Shown here: positions 5,207-6,314 of the stretch, in pieces | Layout of the letters: each line of letters starts with the position of its first letter | Numbering within the stretch: position 1 is the stretch's first letter | Source: an uncultured Hyphomicrobiales bacterium | Lineage (GTDB): Bacteria > Pseudomonadota > Alphaproteobacteria > Rhizobiales > Beijerinckiaceae | DNA: 6,314 bases | Direction of reading: 5' to 3' | Assembly (NCBI GenBank): GCA_903932565.1 | Contig: CAIZGQ010000457.1 | Span: forward strand, 1 to 6,314 | Position numbers and translations under genes: made by a program | The notes under the pieces: model-generated | The model's database searches: none | What the model was told of the DNA's origin: nothing | The model's input: the letters and a program-made list of their open reading frames with translations, nothing else

Positions 5207-5829
5207 GAAAGCGCACGGAAGGCACGCGCTGCCGCTTCCACATCCGGCGCAGCCATGACGGCGGAGACAACGGCCAAACCATTAGCACCTGCTTGCAGCA
5301 CGGGGGCAGAATTGTCCGGTTTCAGCCCGCCAATCGCGATCACGGGCTTCGTCGTCATCGCGCGTAAGGCTTTGAAGCCGTCCACGCCAAGCGGTGTGGA
5401 GGCGTCGGATTTGGTGGCCTGCAGATAAAGCGGACCAACGCCCAGATAATCGACGCGGGTTGTATCGTTGTGCTGCATTTGTATTTGATTGGTGATCGAG
5501 AGGCCGATCAGCTTCTCCGGCCCGATCAGCGCGCGGACCTGCTCGACCGGCATGTCGGTCTGGCCGACATGGACGCCGTCGGCATCCACAGCGAGCGCGA
5601 TGTCGACGCGATCATTGATGATCAGCGGCACGCCCAGCGGTGCCAGCAACGCCTTCAACGCGCGCGCCTCCTCAAGAAACGCCCGCGTCGTCGCGTGCTT
5701 TTCACGCAGCTGCACCATGGTGACGCCGCCCCGAACGCCAGCTGCCACGATGTCAATCAGCGCGCGGCCGTTTGACAAGCTGCGGTCTGTGACAAGGCAA
5801 AGCGGGTAGGGGTTCGGGATCAAAGCCAT
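5197..5829 (-). CDS. thiE: Thiamine-phosphate synthase
   Basis: The 210-residue TIM-barrel enzyme joins HMP-pyrophosphate and hydroxyethylthiazole phosphate to give thiamine phosphate in the cytoplasm. Family motifs in order are CLVTDRS (11-17), VQLREK (39-44), pyrophosphate/Mg-binding INDRVDIAL (71-79), DGVHVGQTD (84-92), GLSI (109-112), GVGPLYLQATK (130-140, family GP(I/V)(F/Y)xTxTK), IAIGGL (164-169) and VVSAV (187-191). The length is normal for ThiE. ATG 5829 is the only sensible start, as an in-frame TGA lies just upstream (5842-5844). No good Shine-Dalgarno is seen (weak TGAG only). The start is 25 bp past the thiM stop, so co-transcription and translational coupling with thiM are likely. 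The 3' end meets rarA tail to tail. Confidence 0.96.
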   Translation of the reverse strand: MALIPNPYPLCLVTDRSLSNGRALIDIVAAGVRGGVTMVQLREKHATTRAFLEEARALKALLAPLGVPLIINDRVDIALAVDADGVHVGQTDMPVEQVRALIGPEKLIGLSITNQIQMQHNDTTRVDYLGVGPLYLQATKSDASTPLGVDGFKALRAMTTKPVIAIGGLKPDNSAPVLQAGANGLAVVSAVMAAPDVEAAARAFRALSEA

Positions 5830-5854
5830 CGGCGCGCGATCTCAGGTGATAGGT

Positions 5855-6314
5855 TCAAAGCAATTTGAGCCGGGTCGCGATCTGCGTCCCGTCAATCTCA
5901 TCGAGTGCGTCAATGAAGGCGACACGGAACGAGCCCGGACGCTGGGCTTTTTCAGCTGCCATGTCGCCAGCGATGCCATAGATCGCGACGGCCGCTGTCG
6001 TTGCCATGAACCGATCGTCCGAAACAGCTTGGAACGCGCCAACCAATCCAGATAGGGCGCAGCCCAGGGCCGTGACCCGCGCCATTTGCGGCGAGCCATT
6101 GGCCAGACGCACGGTGTGTTCGCCATCTGTCACAAGATCGATCGCGCCGGTGGCCGCCACAACGCATTTGAGATGGCGGGCCAGCGTATGGGCGACGTCC
6201 GCCGCCTCGTCCGTTGTGTTGGTGCTGTCTGCGCCCTTTGGCGTCGCCTCGGTTGCGGTGAGAGACAGACTCTTCGCTACTGCCATGATTTCGGAGGCGT
6301 TGCCGCGGATCACA
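5855..6314 (-). CDS. thiM: Hydroxyethylthiazole kinase, C-terminal part (5' end outside window)
   Basis: The frame runs from the window edge to TGA 5855-5857, giving about 153 residues against roughly 260 for full ThiM, so the N-terminal third or more lies beyond the window. ThiM phosphorylates 4-methyl-5-(2-hydroxyethyl)thiazole with ATP, a salvage step that supplies the ThiE substrate. Recognisable motifs are the opening VIRGNASEI, VVAATGAIDLVTDG (ATP-binding region), NGSPQMARVTALGCALSGLVGAF, which contains the catalytic-loop GC, and the ending RPGSFRVAFIDAL. The GTG at 6313-6311 is an internal Val codon (of VIRGN), not the start. It is followed at 25 bp by thiE on the same strand, a common ThiM-ThiE pairing. 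Any TPP riboswitch for this operon would lie beyond the right edge. Confidence 0.93.
   Translation of the reverse strand, partial: VIRGNASEIMAVAKSLSLTATEATPKGADSTNTTDEAADVAHTLARHLKCVVAATGAIDLVTDGEHTVRLANGSPQMARVTALGCALSGLVGAFQAVSDDRFMATTAAVAIYGIAGDMAAEKAQRPGSFRVAFIDALDEIDGTQIATRLKLL

Overview
The window is a stretch of alphaproteobacterial chromosome, most likely from the Rhizobiales (Hyphomicrobiales). The RpoA and L17 sequences, the roughly 60% G+C genes, the order rpoA-rplQ-degP/degQ-like protease-rarA, and the kind of palindromic intergenic repeat all fit that group. The genus cannot be fixed from the sequence alone.

Layout from left to right: positions 1-576 (+) are the 3' part of rpoA (RNA polymerase alpha subunit). 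A GC-rich hairpin follows at 603-622, then rplQ (681-1094, +) encoding ribosomal protein L17. The pair is the end of the alpha ribosomal-protein operon, closed by a clear intrinsic terminator at 1124-1147. A 107-bp composite palindromic repeat (1163-1269) separates it from a periplasmic HtrA/Deg-type serine protease (1325-2728, +). A 12-bp hairpin (2790-2818) lies between the protease and a convergent gene for a ParF-like ParA ATPase (2836-3513, -). A divergent, AT-rich intergenic region (3514-3825) carries spaced CGCCAA boxes and ACTTAA boxes. It leads into rarA/mgsA (3826-5163, +), a AAA+ replication-recombination factor. A short region with a 17-bp direct repeat separates rarA from the convergent thiamine genes thiE (5197-5829, -) and thiM (5855-6314, -, cut by the window edge).

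Most of the window is ordinary housekeeping: transcription and translation, envelope protein quality control, replication-fork maintenance and thiamine thiazole salvage/coupling. ThiM phosphorylates hydroxyethylthiazole and ThiE joins the product to HMP-pyrophosphate, so the two neighbours catalyse consecutive steps.

The part that looks accessory is the ParF-like ATPase gene with its AT-rich upstream region. It is placed in the opposite orientation between two genes that, from memory, are often adjacent in this group. It has no visible ParB/ParG partner and carries a basic Lys/Ala-rich C-terminal tail. The regularly spaced CGCCAA boxes upstream are the best candidate for an undescribed element here, but they are an inference from pattern only. 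I see no CRISPR array, insertion sequence, tRNA or rRNA gene.
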